A stretch of 39,703 nt of DNA, from the IMG/VR virus record IMGVR_UViG_3300032895_000010, positions 1 to 39,703 of that record; one strand, given 5' to 3'. How positions within the stretch are numbered: position 1 is the first letter of the stretch; each line of letters opens with the position of its first letter. Both the position numbers and the translations under genes were made by a program. The notes beneath the pieces were generated by a model. The model saw only the letters and a program-made list of their open reading frames with translations, ran no database searches and was not told the origin of the DNA. Shown piece after piece: positions 23,237 to 31,461 of this stretch. Origin of the DNA: a virus.

Positions 23237-23931
23237 GCAATCCCAATGATCCTACAGTTTCAGACGTAATGGCATCAGTGCGCGGGTATCTAAACGACGT
23301 TGATGCTGTAGTCTGGACTGACGCTCATTTACTTCCATTAATTCAAGAAGCTCACAGAGAATTGCAACTTGAATTATCTCTAAATGATATTGCAGTAGTT
23401 AGAGTTCAGATAACAAATGCTCCAACGACTAGCGGATTAATGTTTCCCGCATATGCAACTTCACTTACAGCCGCAGGATTAATGCCAAATGATTTGGTAG
23501 AACCAATTGAAGTAAATGAAAGAGATTGGGGAGATACCACTCCAGAAGATTATTTAGAAATGCAGAGATTACCTTGGCTACCAAATTATTCGCAATGTAA
23601 TTTCTTGTATTTCTGGGCTTGGGAACAGGAGGATATTAAATTTCTAGGAGCAACTGTAGCGCGGGACCTACAGATTAGATACCGAAGTTCTTTAAGCACT
23701 CCATTGAATAATAATTCAACAATGGGATTCCTTCGCGCACAGTTATATGTTGGGCCGCGCGCAGCTGCTTTGGCTTGTCAAAATACTAAAGATTTCAAAA
23801 GTTTCAATAATTTTAACACTCAGGCAATGACTAACCTAGATAAATTAATAAGGACGAACGTGAAAAATGACCAAGGAACAGGAGTTAGACGAATCCCGTA
23901 TAGACGAGCCGGTAGAGTCAGAGTCTACTGA
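23233..23931 (+). CDS. Head-tail adaptor-like protein, second paralogue
   Basis: The protein shares with 21152-22006 the N-terminal YLNDVDAVVWTDAHLLPLIQ and the later LYFWAWEQEDIKFLGATVAR and QIRYRSSLSTP. This copy (232 residues) lacks the Ig-like insertion and looks like the ancestral form. The C-terminus is basic (RRIPYRRAGRVRVY), suitable for contact with DNA or an acidic partner in the connector. By pattern it belongs to podovirus adaptor proteins that sit between portal and tail. It is coupled upstream by ATGA, and the last 65 bases overlap the next small gene. Confidence 0.7.
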   Translation: MSNPNDPTVSDVMASVRGYLNDVDAVVWTDAHLLPLIQEAHRELQLELSLNDIAVVRVQITNAPTTSGLMFPAYATSLTAAGLMPNDLVEPIEVNERDWGDTTPEDYLEMQRLPWLPNYSQCNFLYFWAWEQEDIKFLGATVARDLQIRYRSSLSTPLNNNSTMGFLRAQLYVGPRAAALACQNTKDFKSFNNFNTQAMTNLDKLIRTNVKNDQGTGVRRIPYRRAGRVRVY

Positions 23932-24016
23932 TTCTAAGATTTTAACCGTCGAAGAATTTATTAATTATCAACGTTATTTAGGTTTAGAACGTCATTTATA
24001 TGGTACAGGATTTTGA
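23867..24016 (+). CDS. Small acidic protein bridging two genes (49 aa)
   Basis: This frame begins MTKEQELDESRIDEPVESES inside the end of the adaptor gene and continues through the 81-base space before the next long frame. It ends EERHL-type charged/aromatic sequence (YQRYLGLERHLYGTGF). AAGGA lies about a dozen bases upstream. Its TGA overlaps the TTG start of the following gene (TTGA), which explains that rare start. The function is unknown; its acidic first half and helical second half recall small assembly helpers. Confidence 0.55.
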   Translation: MTKEQELDESRIDEPVESESTDSKILTVEEFINYQRYLGLERHLYGTGF

Positions 24017-24531
24017 CCCAGACTAAACCATTTCAAATTGTCACTGGAGCAAGTATCACTCCTAAGCAACCATTTGCTTACTTGTATCAGCATGTTCGCC
24101 AAAAAGATCCGAAATTAGCAGAAACTTTAGATAATTTAGCTCAGCCTGCAAGTCTATCCTCAAATTTATCCAATCCTCTTCAATGCTTAACTGCAATACT
24201 TACGATATCAGGGCAATCAAATTGGTCAAATATCGTATCTAATGTACCTAATGATGAAACTAATTATTTTCCTGTAATTGCAGTAGCTAATGTTGATTCT
24301 TCATACGGTTCAGATATTACTATAGATATTCAAGTATCTCATGATGGAGGAAATACATTTACTACAATATTAAATTCTTTAATTACAATACCTTCAGGAC
24401 AAACTGGCCCAATTCAAGTTTTGACATTTGCAGAAGGATCATATTTTAAGAATTTAGATTTAGTAGTTGCTATAAATGATACATCAGATTATTCAGGAGG
24501 AGCAATAACTGTAAATTTGCTATTTCAATAA
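24013..24531 (+). CDS. Beta-rich virion protein (172 aa, TTG start)
   Basis: The TTG at 24013 overlaps the stop of the 49-residue gene, and no ATG lies near the conserved-looking N-terminus (MTQTKPFQIVTGASITPKQP), so I accept it. After a helical first third the sequence is beta-rich (SDITIDIQVSHDGGNTFTTI; NLDLVVAINDTSDYSGGAIT). The middle resembles a small jelly-roll or carbohydrate-binding module (SHDGGNTF), though not specifically enough to name it. It is likely a tail or appendage component. Its TAA overlaps the next ATG. Confidence 0.6.
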   Translation: MTQTKPFQIVTGASITPKQPFAYLYQHVRQKDPKLAETLDNLAQPASLSSNLSNPLQCLTAILTISGQSNWSNIVSNVPNDETNYFPVIAVANVDSSYGSDITIDIQVSHDGGNTFTTILNSLITIPSGQTGPIQVLTFAEGSYFKNLDLVVAINDTSDYSGGAITVNLLFQ

Positions 24532-25274
24532 TGCCAGGAGTAACTTTACTATCTCCAAATAATTCGTTTTTCGTAAATTATGGTGGAGACGTTGATGGTG
24601 ATCCTATAAATTTATCAGGATCATACCCTAATCCTAATATTGAAGGAGATATTGGTTTATTATTTATACAATCTAATTTACCACCTGAATCTATTACTAG
24701 TTTGAATGGAAATAATTGGGTACAGATAACTAATATTAGTAGCAATTTTGGATCATTAAGTATTTGGGTCTGTATGCAGTTAAATCCAGGAAGTGAAACT
24801 GTTACAACTGCTACGTTAGTTACTAATACATATGGAGGACCGAATATGGTGGGGTGTGAATTAGTTCCTCCACCATGTCCACTAGGATCTGTAATGTGTG
24901 GTGCATTTATTCCTGGCCCAGGAATAGATACTGGACTTGCTAGTTCAGGACCGTTACTACAATATTCTGATACTGTCATTGCTCCAGGATTTGTTTATTA
25001 TCATACATTAGTAGTTGGTATTGCTACTGGGTGGTATGCACAAGATTCTGTGCAGCGCACAGGATATGATTTAAGTTCTCCTTCTGAAAATATTTATACA
25101 GAAGAAATTATTTATTATGCTAGTGGAGGTACAGTATCTGGATGTTTGGGAATGACAACTATGCCATATCCTAATACTCAAAATTGGTTACAATTTAATC
25201 CCGAACCTAATACTCCGGATGTTCCACTTTATGCGACAGAAGCTTTAGGAGTAGTTTTTACTACGGTATCATGA
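24531..25274 (+). CDS. Tail appendage-like protein (247 aa)
   Basis: Near the N-terminus it carries GDVDGDPINLSGSYPNPNIE, which matches the GDVSGxYPNP linker seen at the base of many phage tail fibres. The rest is beta-rich with several Cys (CMQLNPGS, CPLGSVMC). There is no signal peptide. It is probably part of a receptor-binding or adhesin structure together with the next gene, to which it is coupled by an ATGA overlap. Confidence 0.6.
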   Translation: MPGVTLLSPNNSFFVNYGGDVDGDPINLSGSYPNPNIEGDIGLLFIQSNLPPESITSLNGNNWVQITNISSNFGSLSIWVCMQLNPGSETVTTATLVTNTYGGPNMVGCELVPPPCPLGSVMCGAFIPGPGIDTGLASSGPLLQYSDTVIAPGFVYYHTLVVGIATGWYAQDSVQRTGYDLSSPSENIYTEEIIYYASGGTVSGCLGMTTMPYPNTQNWLQFNPEPNTPDVPLYATEALGVVFTTVS

Positions 25275-26386
25275 ATCCTAGCTTTTCAGTAGTACAAACC
25301 GTTTCTGCTATAGGATCTCCTTGGGGATCTACTACTCCAAATATAACTATTCCAAATGTTCAATATGGTGATATAATTGTGTTACAATGGGGTGCATGGT
25401 GGGATTATTCTAGTACTCCAAGTCAATTTCCTACTACACCAACAGACAATCAAGGCAATGATTATATATTACTTTGTACGTCTCAAGGTAATCCAGCTGA
25501 TGAATTTATGTGGGTGGCAGTTGATGTGGAAGGAGGTGATTTAACTATTACAATTCCTTGGAGTGATGGAGGTGATACAAATTCAATTTGGGCATATGGC
25601 CCTCATTTAATTGCTACAGAACTTGAAGGTCCTGTAAATTATAGGGTAGTTGGAATTGGAGCATATCAGCCAAATGGAGCTTTTACAGCTTGGAATGTAA
25701 CTGATGATGTTGGCGGAGAAGGAGGATATGGAACTCCAGTAATATGTAGATTCCTATTAAATAATGGAACGGGCGGAGGATTTGCCTGCTCTGATACTGG
25801 AGATGATAATGCAGTAGAATTTCAAGATATTCAACTTTATCCTACAACTTCAGATGGAGGTGTAGCTCCATATTCTACACAAAGTAACTTAGGAGTAGCT
25901 CTAATAAATATTGGATTTGATGTATTTATAATTGCTGGAACATTTAACGATACTAATTATTATAATTTATGGTATACCACTGGAACTTTAATTAATTCAA
26001 CTAATGATGCAACTCCATCTGGAATGGCTCAAGCATGGCAAGATTTTCCATTTTTAGGTGGTCCGATGGTTGCTAGCTGTGATAATCCTCCAAATGGAAC
26101 TGTTGGAATTGCTTATGGTCCTGATGACGATGGACATTATTTAGTTGCTGACGGAGGAACAGGATCTTATACTTGGACTCAAATTGGAGGAATTTTACCA
26201 CCAGGATTAAGTTTAGATAGTTCTACTGGATTAATTTCTGGAACTCCTACAGTAGCAGGAAAATTCAATTTTTCAATTTCAGTAACTGATGGGGAAACCA
26301 CTATAGTATTAAATTGTTGTATTTCAATTTGTCCTGCTTCTAGTCCATCTAGTACTGGAAATGTATTATATTTAAGTAGGTGCTGA
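25271..26386 (+). CDS. Tail appendage protein with C-terminal putative Ig domain
   Basis: The first 270 residues are beta-rich, with many Gly, Thr, Tyr and Trp (VLQWGAWWDYSSTPSQFPTT). They share a general style with the preceding protein, and possibly a fold. Residues about 280-350 read LPPGLSLDSSTGLISGTPTV then AGKFNFSISVTDG. LPPGL.L...TG.ISGTPT..G...F...VTD is the hallmark of the putative Ig (He_PIG) domain found in surface adhesins. The C-terminus has three Cys close together. It is likely a fibre or spike component that binds cell-surface sugar. No depolymerase residues are evident. Confidence 0.7.
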   Translation: MNPSFSVVQTVSAIGSPWGSTTPNITIPNVQYGDIIVLQWGAWWDYSSTPSQFPTTPTDNQGNDYILLCTSQGNPADEFMWVAVDVEGGDLTITIPWSDGGDTNSIWAYGPHLIATELEGPVNYRVVGIGAYQPNGAFTAWNVTDDVGGEGGYGTPVICRFLLNNGTGGGFACSDTGDDNAVEFQDIQLYPTTSDGGVAPYSTQSNLGVALINIGFDVFIIAGTFNDTNYYNLWYTTGTLINSTNDATPSGMAQAWQDFPFLGGPMVASCDNPPNGTVGIAYGPDDDGHYLVADGGTGSYTWTQIGGILPPGLSLDSSTGLISGTPTVAGKFNFSISVTDGETTIVLNCCISICPASSPSSTGNVLYLSRC

Positions 26387-26387
26387 T

Positions 26388-28577
26388 ATGTTAGGACCAG
26401 AAGATAAAGTAATAGAATTACGAGAATTTAATGGAATCTGGTCGCGCGGGAATCCAGACGAAGTACCACAGGATCATCTAATTGATTCTTTAAATATAAT
26501 GCATGTTGCCAAAGGAAAATGCATCACAAGATTTGGAACATCAGAATATCAAGCATTAGGATTTACTGGAACTGTAGCAATGTTTCAATCTTCAATGCTT
26601 CCACAACCTGCTGCTACTGATACAACTGAAGTATTAAATTGGTTAACTTTAGGAACTGATGGAAATTTGTATTTCGGAGATTCTGGTACTCCATTAATTA
26701 GTTTAGGTGGTGCGACTGATTTCGCTGCTTTAAATATGTTCAATAGGACTTTTATAAGTCCTAACGTTGGAAGATTAGGATTCAAGACTGGTTATCTTCT
26801 AATCTTATACAATTACAATGGAAGTTATTTAATTCGTGAAGCCGCCGGACCCGCACCAAGAGCTGATACTGATAATTTTGCGGCGGCAAATACTTCTACA
26901 GATGGTAATACTGCTGCTGGAGTTCATTTATATTGTGTAGCATATCAAACTGATACAGGATTTGTAACTTCTCCAGGTCCTAAAGTTAAATTAACAGGTC
27001 CTCCTTGGTTATTTACAGTAACGGCTGGAAATCCTACCTTAATAACTTCAGCAGTTCCATTAAATTTCGTAACTGGCGATAGTATACAGATATCTGGTTG
27101 TACAGGATCTTGGGTTCCGTTAAATGATTTTTGGAATCTTACAATAAAAGCTGCAACTTATGAAGGAGTTACTCAGTTTACAGTTCCTTTAGATAGTTCA
27201 GCATTTGGAGGATTTTCTGGAACTTTGGTAGTTTATGGAGAATTTTACGCAGCTAGTGTAGATGCTGATGGTATTCATACAGTCGAGTTAACGAATATTC
27301 CTACTGGTCCATCGTATGTTATACAAAGAATTATACTTGCAACTCAAGCGGGCGGAACAGAGTTTTTCTTTGTTCCAAATGGTACGATATACGACAATTC
27401 TACTACAACTTTCGATGTTGATTTCTACGATACTGATCTTGTTATTTCTGCTGATTATCTATTTGATTATATGGAAGTAATTCCAGGCGGGACAGGATTA
27501 TGTAAATATAATGGTCGATTAGTTATAACTGGAGCATTCTTTTACGATCAAACTGCATTATTATCTGATGTGTCTAATCCTGAAGGAATTAATACCGTTT
27601 CGGATTATGTATCAATTCCACTTGAAAATGACGGAAATTCTCTAGTTGCGTGCTCTATCCTAAGAGGGATATTGTATTTATTCAGAGAAGTAGGATTTTG
27701 GAATACTCAAGATAACGGTGGAGATCCTTCTACTTGGCCAGTTTATGTCACAGATTTAACAATTGGAGCATATCAAAAAGGATTATGTGGATTTACAACT
27801 ACACAGTCCGGTGCGGCCGATACTGGAGATATAATTCTGATAGCCGCGCGTGAAGGACTTTATATCTTTGATGGAACTGTACGACGACCTGAATTAAGTT
27901 TTAAAATTCAAGATATTTGGTCAACAATTCCTCTTGCTGTAAGTTATGGGGGATTTAATAACGTCCAAGTATGTCAATCAGTTTGGACTCATCAAATATT
28001 TATAGCTTATCCAAGTACTTCAGAATCTCAGTATGCCGATGCATTATTAGTAGGGGATTATGATCCCATTCCAGGAGTATTAGATCCTATAGGAATTAGA
28101 TGGTCAAGATTTGTATTTCCTAATACTCCTACAGCAATTAAAACAGGAGCTACGTTATATGTAGCGTCTGCTGATGGTGACGGTCCTGGATATATTTGGC
28201 AATTAGATTCTACACAAGAAAATGATTACGGTGATAATGCAATTGAAAATTACATAATGACATTCTTATGGTCTGCAATGCCTGGTTGGGTATGTTTTTA
28301 TAAGGCATTCAGATTTCGTATAAATGCTAATGGAACAGTTTCTGTAACATGCTACGGTGAGGATAACGTTCTCTCAGAAACTACTCCAGCAACAGGTTAT
28401 ATTTTAAATACTTTAGCGGGTATGTCACCACCCGCTGGAAAGGAGTTTTTACAGTTAATAAACTTCGTTAATGAGAAGATAAGTTTAAAGATAGGTACTA
28501 ACGCCACTGATGCTAATATGAATATTAATAGATTAGAAATCTTCGGATTAGGAAGGTGGCAAGTACGACCGGGGTAA
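26388..28577 (+). CDS. Large tail hub/nozzle-like protein (729 aa)
   Basis: The N-terminus (KVIELREFNGIWSRGNPDEV, then DSLNIMHVAKGKCITRFGTS) is of the kind found at the start of podovirus tail hub/nozzle proteins, the P22 gp10-like group. The rest is almost wholly beta, with repeated blade-like units (GYLLILYNYNGSYLI; GILYLFREVGFWNTQ; DIILIAAREGLYIFDG) that suggest a beta-propeller. In known podoviruses such a protein closes the connector after packaging and anchors spikes. The position, after adaptors and appendages and before ejection proteins, agrees. It is identified by pattern only. Confidence 0.65.
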   Translation: MLGPEDKVIELREFNGIWSRGNPDEVPQDHLIDSLNIMHVAKGKCITRFGTSEYQALGFTGTVAMFQSSMLPQPAATDTTEVLNWLTLGTDGNLYFGDSGTPLISLGGATDFAALNMFNRTFISPNVGRLGFKTGYLLILYNYNGSYLIREAAGPAPRADTDNFAAANTSTDGNTAAGVHLYCVAYQTDTGFVTSPGPKVKLTGPPWLFTVTAGNPTLITSAVPLNFVTGDSIQISGCTGSWVPLNDFWNLTIKAATYEGVTQFTVPLDSSAFGGFSGTLVVYGEFYAASVDADGIHTVELTNIPTGPSYVIQRIILATQAGGTEFFFVPNGTIYDNSTTTFDVDFYDTDLVISADYLFDYMEVIPGGTGLCKYNGRLVITGAFFYDQTALLSDVSNPEGINTVSDYVSIPLENDGNSLVACSILRGILYLFREVGFWNTQDNGGDPSTWPVYVTDLTIGAYQKGLCGFTTTQSGAADTGDIILIAAREGLYIFDGTVRRPELSFKIQDIWSTIPLAVSYGGFNNVQVCQSVWTHQIFIAYPSTSESQYADALLVGDYDPIPGVLDPIGIRWSRFVFPNTPTAIKTGATLYVASADGDGPGYIWQLDSTQENDYGDNAIENYIMTFLWSAMPGWVCFYKAFRFRINANGTVSVTCYGEDNVLSETTPATGYILNTLAGMSPPAGKEFLQLINFVNEKISLKIGTNATDANMNINRLEIFGLGRWQVRPG

Positions 28578-28584
28578 ATATAAA

Positions 28585-28911
28585 GTGTCAAATCGTGAAG
28601 GATGCGGGAATCCAGATTGGATGGATAACCTTGAAATGCGTATAGAGAGTTTAGAATGTTGGAGGGATAAGTTGGAAGATGATAACAAACATATTCTGGT
28701 ACGAGCGGAGAAGTCTGATATTATCATCACTCAACTATCAAGTAGAATGGATAAACAAGATATTAGTTTGGAAAAACAAAATGATAAATTGGATAAACAA
28801 AATGAAAAACTAGATAAGATGATTATCAAATTACAACAAGGATTTATAGGAATTTTGTTTGCAGTTCTAGTATCTATTGGAAAATTTGTGTTTGATTTGA
28901 TAACAAAATGA
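28585..28911 (+). CDS. Coiled-coil protein with C-terminal membrane anchor, XhlA-like
   Basis: GTG is the start, with GGGG upstream. Residues 10-80 are a charged coiled coil that includes a short repeat (SLEKQNDKLDKQNEKLDK, 61-78). Residues 87-105 (FIGILFAVLVSIGKFVFDLI) form one membrane helix, followed by TK. This layout, coil then C-terminal anchor in about 100 residues, matches the haemolysin XhlA-like group that accompanies holins. A lysis accessory or membrane-tethered regulator is plausible. No lysin adjoins it. The stop overlaps the next ATG. Confidence 0.6.
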   Translation: MSNREGCGNPDWMDNLEMRIESLECWRDKLEDDNKHILVRAEKSDIIITQLSSRMDKQDISLEKQNDKLDKQNEKLDKMIIKLQQGFIGILFAVLVSIGKFVFDLITK

Positions 28912-29291
28912 CATTAAAAAGTTTACAAAGATCAGATATCGAAGAACTTTGGAGAATTAAGGAGAAGTTCTATAACTTTCCTTTTCCTGATATTACTCAA
29001 CCAATTTATTGTATTCAAAATGTAATTAGAGACGATAAAGGAAATATAGTTCTTGGATCAATTTTGAAACTTACTGCTGAGGGAATTTTTATAACTAATA
29101 AAGATCTTCCTGAAATAACTCGCATGAAAGCAATTTTACTTGCTAACAAAGAAATTTCTAAACAAGCAATTAATTTAGGATTAGAAGATGTTCATATCTT
29201 TGCAGAAAGTGATGATAATTATATCAAAATTCTTAGGAAATTAGGTTGGAAAGATTGTACTGGCTATCCTATGGTACGTATGAAAGAATGA
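28908..29291 (+). CDS. GNAT-like protein of the virion region (127 aa)
   Basis: The predicted order is a helix (LQRSDIEELWRIKEKFYNFP), three strands (NIVLGSILKLTAEGIFITNK), and a helix starting ITRMKAILLANKEISKQAIN. It ends with DVHIFAESDDNYIKILRKLG and WKDCTGYPMVRM. This matches a phage GNAT-fold protein found near tail and ejection genes of T7-like viruses, where the acetyl-CoA-binding motif is degenerate. Here too the R/Q-x-x-G-x-G/A loop is not evident, so catalysis is doubtful. It may act in assembly or have a private substrate. Confidence 0.65.
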   Translation: MTLKSLQRSDIEELWRIKEKFYNFPFPDITQPIYCIQNVIRDDKGNIVLGSILKLTAEGIFITNKDLPEITRMKAILLANKEISKQAINLGLEDVHIFAESDDNYIKILRKLGWKDCTGYPMVRMKE

Positions 29292-29292
29292 T

Positions 29293-30201
29293 ATGTCCAA
29301 GAATCAACAAAAAACAACATTCAATGATGCATCAGGATTATTAAATTCATTAGAACCTAGCACTGCCGCATCTTTAGCTGGAGCTAATGCAGATATTAAT
29401 ACCGCTGGCTCTGCATTCGCTGCAATTAATCCTACATCTACTTTAGCTCCCGCCAGTTCCGCAGCTGCGGGACTGATTTCATCTGGGGGCTATGCCGCGC
29501 CACAATTGAATACATTAGAGTCTCAGGAAGCTAGTAATTTAGGTGGATTAGATCCTGGTGCATTAAATTATTTAAGCGGTCAATACCAGAATTTAATTTC
29601 AACCGGAGGAATTTCTCCAAGTACTGAAGCTGCTATGGAACGTCAAGCAGTTTCAGGAGTTGGATCTATTTATAATACTCTAGAACAACAGCAACAAAGA
29701 AATCAGGCTGTAACTGGCGGTCAAGGCGGTGGTGGTCAAACTGCACAATTAGCAAGACAATTATCTCAAGCTGAAACTGGTGCTGTAACTGGAGTGGAAT
29801 CTCAAATTGGACAATTACAACAACAAGGAACTGAAGCTGGTTTAGCTGGAGCAAGTAATTTAGCTTCTGCACAAGCTGCCGCACAAAATCAAGCAGCACA
29901 AACTTTTAGTGGTACACAATCTGGAGTAGCTAGTGGCGTACAATATGGTGCTGGCCTGTTGAGCCAGCTACAACAGGCTAATCTTGCTGCTCAATTAGGT
30001 TCTGCTGGTGGATTAACTAATGTTGCAGGATTACAATCTGGATTATATGGAACTCAATTAGGTGCTGAACAAGGATTACTTGGTGCTCAAACTGGAATTG
30101 CTAATGCTCAACAGGGGCCATTTGGTAATTTCTTAAGTTTAGCTCAAGGCGCTGGAGCTAGTATTCCTGGAGTTGGTAGCTTTGGATTAGGTGGAGGATA
30201 A
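29293..30201 (+). CDS. Ala/Gly/Gln-rich internal virion (ejection) protein
   Basis: This 302-residue protein is strikingly low in charge and rich in Ala, Gly, Gln, Ser and Leu (SAAAGLISSGGYAAPQLNTL; LEQQQQRNQAVTGGQGGGGQ; AQAAAQNQAAQTFSGTQSGV). It alternates amphipathic helices and glycine-rich turns and ends GVGSFGLGGG. Such composition is typical of podovirus ejection proteins that leave the head with the DNA and form a channel across the cell envelope. It is the first of three consecutive genes of that kind. Confidence 0.75.
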   Translation: MSKNQQKTTFNDASGLLNSLEPSTAASLAGANADINTAGSAFAAINPTSTLAPASSAAAGLISSGGYAAPQLNTLESQEASNLGGLDPGALNYLSGQYQNLISTGGISPSTEAAMERQAVSGVGSIYNTLEQQQQRNQAVTGGQGGGGQTAQLARQLSQAETGAVTGVESQIGQLQQQGTEAGLAGASNLASAQAAAQNQAAQTFSGTQSGVASGVQYGAGLLSQLQQANLAAQLGSAGGLTNVAGLQSGLYGTQLGAEQGLLGAQTGIANAQQGPFGNFLSLAQGAGASIPGVGSFGLGGG

Positions 30202-30205
30202 AAAT

Positions 30206-31453
30206 ATGCCTATAGCTGATATTGGACCTACAGTATTTAATGAAGATGGATCTGTTGTGCCATCTAAACAATTAATTCCATTTCCTCCGAATATTCCTGC
30301 TGTAGCAAATAGTAATATTCCTAGTCCGGCGCCATATACTGCAATAAATAATCCTAATATTCCTGCGCCGACGCCCGCACAACAGGGTCAAACTAATTTA
30401 CCAAAATATTCAATTCCTTCAGATCGTTATGCTGATGTTGAATCTCAACTAAGTAAATTAGATCCTAATGCTATGGCTCCTCACGGTCTACATAAAGCAT
30501 TAGATATTCTGGCTGGAATTGGTACAGGGATTTTAACCAGAAATCCTTTAGCTGGAGTAGGAACTTATCAAGCCTTACAACGATTACCATATAATCAACA
30601 AGCTAATAAATTACGTAGTCAGCTAGAAGTAATTAAACCCGAATTAACCTATCAGGAAGCTCAAGAACGTGAGCGCGGTGAACAAGCTAGAGCTACTGCT
30701 TCACAAGCTAATTTAGAACGTTACAGAGAATCTACTGATGCTGATAGAAAACAAAGAGAAGAAGCTGAGCAAAGAAGAATTGCTGATGCAGAAACTAAAG
30801 AAGCTGCTTTAGAGAAACAACGAGCTGAAGAATTAAAAAGACAACAGAATCGTGATGAAATAGAAAGAGAACTTAGAGAAGCTAATGAAAGAAGACTTCA
30901 AGCTCAAAATGTTGAATCTGAAAAAGATAGACAAGCTCAATTAGCTATTGAACGTCAAAGACTTCAAATTGAAGCCAAAAGATTAAATGAAGGTTCTCCT
31001 GGTACTTGGACAGTAATGAAGGATAGGAATGGAAATGATGTTCTGTTCAATACAAAAACTAGGGAAGTTGCTGCATCACCTGGAATTGAAAAACCCGGAG
31101 ATTATGAAAAGGGCTTAGGTCCTAAACAAGCTGTTAATTATGCAAATGATTATTTAAAATCAAGGACTTATACAGGTCCTGGAGACGAAGCACTTTTAGA
31201 AAAATTCTTTGAACTTGCTAAACCTTCTTCCGGATTTAGAATGACTCAACAACAAATTCAGTTATTGCAAAAATCTAGGAGTTGGTTTGAAGGTGCGGAC
31301 GCTCAAGTATTACACGCTCAAAAAGGCTATTGGTTTTCAGATCAACAAAGAAAAGAAATTGTTGATACTATGAATGCTTTGGCTAAAGCTAAAGGTTTAG
31401 ATACTGGCTCTAATACAAATAAACCAAAACATAACATAACTATTCACGATTAG
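30206..31453 (+). CDS. Internal virion protein with long coiled coil (415 aa)
   Basis: I set the start at the ATG at 30206 because GGAGG (30193-30197) precedes it by eight bases; an in-frame GTG at 30191 is part of that ribosome site. The first 65 residues are Pro/Asn/Ala-rich. A helical Gly/Ala segment (ALDILAGIGTGILTRNPLAG) follows. A very long charged coil occupies about 140-265 (REEAEQRRIADAETKEAALE). A C-terminal folded part includes KPSSGFRMTQQQIQLLQKSR. Its place between two ejection-type proteins suggests an ejectosome or internal scaffold role. Confidence 0.7.
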   Translation: MPIADIGPTVFNEDGSVVPSKQLIPFPPNIPAVANSNIPSPAPYTAINNPNIPAPTPAQQGQTNLPKYSIPSDRYADVESQLSKLDPNAMAPHGLHKALDILAGIGTGILTRNPLAGVGTYQALQRLPYNQQANKLRSQLEVIKPELTYQEAQERERGEQARATASQANLERYRESTDADRKQREEAEQRRIADAETKEAALEKQRAEELKRQQNRDEIERELREANERRLQAQNVESEKDRQAQLAIERQRLQIEAKRLNEGSPGTWTVMKDRNGNDVLFNTKTREVAASPGIEKPGDYEKGLGPKQAVNYANDYLKSRTYTGPGDEALLEKFFELAKPSSGFRMTQQQIQLLQKSRSWFEGADAQVLHAQKGYWFSDQQRKEIVDTMNALAKAKGLDTGSNTNKPKHNITIHD

Positions 31454-31461
31454 GAGTCATT

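Noticed and set aside
28908-29291. Active acetyltransferase
   Set aside because: The acetyl-CoA phosphate-binding loop of GNAT enzymes is not evident; only the fold-like order is kept.
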